Positions 6,245 through 7,087 of a DNA stretch of 7,087 bases are shown here, piece by piece. Location of the stretch: positions 1-7,087 of the forward strand of contig DCFS01000129.1 in NCBI GenBank assembly GCA_002319875.1. The letters are read 5' to 3'. The stretch's first letter is position 1, and each line of letters opens with the position of its first letter. The notes beneath the pieces were generated by a model that saw nothing but the letters and a program-made list of their open reading frames with translations, was not told where the DNA came from and searched no databases. A program made the translations under genes and the position numbers. The DNA comes from Treponema sp. UBA1798. Lineage in GTDB: Bacteria; Spirochaetota; Spirochaetia; Treponematales; Treponemataceae.

Positions 6245-7087
6245 CGTTACCGGTTAAAAAAGACGGGATATATACAGCGCTGTTTACTCCCTATACGGAT
6301 GACGATAAAGTCGATTTGAAAAAGCTTGTGCAGCTTTTGCGCTATGAAACGGAACACGGTATCGAAGGTGTTTACTGCTGTGGCTCTTCAGGAGAAGGTC
6401 TGCTGCTGGACAGCGAAGAGCGGAAAGCAATCGTCTCTGCCGTTGCGGATGAAATAGGCGGTAAACTGCCATTCATAGTGCACACCGGTGCACTGAGTAC
6501 AAAAGTTGCTGTTGAACTGAGCAATCATGCACAGAAAAACGGTGCATCAGCGGTATCTCTTATACCGCCGATTTATTATCACTATACGACAGAAGAAATA
6601 GGCCAGTTTTACACGGATGTCGCTTCTTCAATTGATCTTGGGGTTATCGTCTATAATATTCCGCAGTTTACCGGGATATCCTTTTCAAAAGAGAATAGTT
6701 TTTTGAAAAGCAGTAAGATAATCGGCATAAAACATACATCGATGAATCTTTATGATCTCGAACGCATCAGACAGGCATTCCCTGAAAAGATAATTTTTAA
6801 CGGATTTGATGAAATATATCTGAGCAGCCTTGCTGCCGGAGCTTCTGCGACGATAGGAACAACGGTGAATATCTGTCCGAAACTGTTTAAGAATATACGG
6901 GAATCCTTTGCTGCAGGAGATATAGCCCGTGCGCAGAAACTGCAGTGTGTGCTGAATAACCTGATCGAAGCGCTCGTGCGTACCAGCGTTTTTCCGGCAG
7001 CAAAATACTGCCTTACGCTTCAGGGAATAGATGCCGGTTCATGCCGGAAGCCGTTTGCCCCCTTGAGCAGCCGGCAGAAAGCTCAGG
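6238..7087 (+). CDS. N-acetylneuraminate lyase/DHDPS-family class I aldolase, 3' end cut by the window edge
   Basis: The visible 283 residues form a (beta/alpha)8 Schiff-base aldolase that should cleave a 2-keto-3-deoxy acid to pyruvate and an aldehyde. Pyruvate-binding GSSGE is at 49-53 (Ser50/Ser51), the catalytic tyrosine is Tyr139 (VYNIPQFTG) and the Schiff-base lysine is Lys165 (GIKHTS). Features closer to N-acetylneuraminate lyase than to dihydrodipicolinate synthase are Thr167, the NLYDLERIR helix, NGFDE (Gly189, Asp191, Glu192) and the C-terminal CRKPF (269-273). Asp191 and Glu192 bind the polyhydroxy tail in the bacterial sialate lyase. The IGSTYN motif of that enzyme is IGTTVN here (206-211), so Ser208 is replaced by Thr and the tyrosine by Val. 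Family enzymes are about 290-310 residues, so only about 10-25 are missing. True sialate lyase is possible, but the dehydratase and SDR neighbours suggest another 2-keto-3-deoxy acid. Confidence 0.92.
   Translation, partial: MVALPVKKDGIYTALFTPYTDDDKVDLKKLVQLLRYETEHGIEGVYCCGSSGEGLLLDSEERKAIVSAVADEIGGKLPFIVHTGALSTKVAVELSNHAQKNGASAVSLIPPIYYHYTTEEIGQFYTDVASSIDLGVIVYNIPQFTGISFSKENSFLKSSKIIGIKHTSMNLYDLERIRQAFPEKIIFNGFDEIYLSSLAAGASATIGTTVNICPKLFKNIRESFAAGDIARAQKLQCVLNNLIEALVRTSVFPAAKYCLTLQGIDAGSCRKPFAPLSSRQKAQ

Noticed and set aside
6238..7087. Assignment as dihydrodipicolinate synthase (DapA)
   Set aside because: The NGFDE, NLYDLERIR and CRKPF motifs and the catabolic operon context fit the N-acetylneuraminate-lyase branch better than lysine biosynthesis.

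Overview
The window looks like accessory carbohydrate-uptake and catabolic DNA from a Gram-negative bacterium, most likely a spirochaete of the Treponema/Sphaerochaeta type. The taxonomic hint is the substrate-binding protein signal peptide, which ends in the 'FANGAQ' style common in spirochaete ABC binding proteins and has no lipobox cysteine. The moderate GC content (mid-40s per cent, by eye) agrees. This placement is an inference from style, not proof. I see no mobile elements, RNA genes or CRISPR arrays. Gene density is high and no gene-free stretch exceeds about 155 bases.

Layout. On the minus strand, a GntR/FCD-family regulator (280-1005) is followed by an overlapping VOC (glyoxalase-fold) gene that runs off the left edge (1-299). 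A divergent control region (about 1006-1177) contains two well-formed promoters facing away from each other and three dyad-symmetric elements. One operator-like motif, TGTC(A/T)GACA, occurs both at the predicted start point of the regulator gene and in the leader of the plus-strand operon. On the plus strand, six genes run in tight order: a periplasmic sugar-type binding protein (1178-2437), a strong intercistronic hairpin with a T-run (2457-2490), two MalF/MalG-type permeases (2511-3383 and 3380-4210), a mandelate racemase-subgroup enolase-superfamily dehydratase (4270-5391), a short-chain dehydrogenase (5414-6244) and an N-acetylneuraminate-lyase/DHDPS-family aldolase (6238 to the right edge, 3' end missing).

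How the genes fit together. The inferred system imports a sugar or sugar acid through an ABC transporter whose ATPase is not in the window. The SDR would oxidise or reduce it to an aldonate-type acid. The enolase-superfamily enzyme would dehydrate that acid to a 2-keto-3-deoxy acid. The class I aldolase would then split this to pyruvate and an aldehyde. The product of the divergent FCD regulator probably senses a pathway intermediate and controls both transcripts. The enzyme families are clear from catalytic residues, but the substrate cannot be read from the sequence. The pairing of an MR-subgroup dehydratase with an aldolase carrying N-acetylneuraminate-lyase-like residues makes the substrate the most interesting open question.
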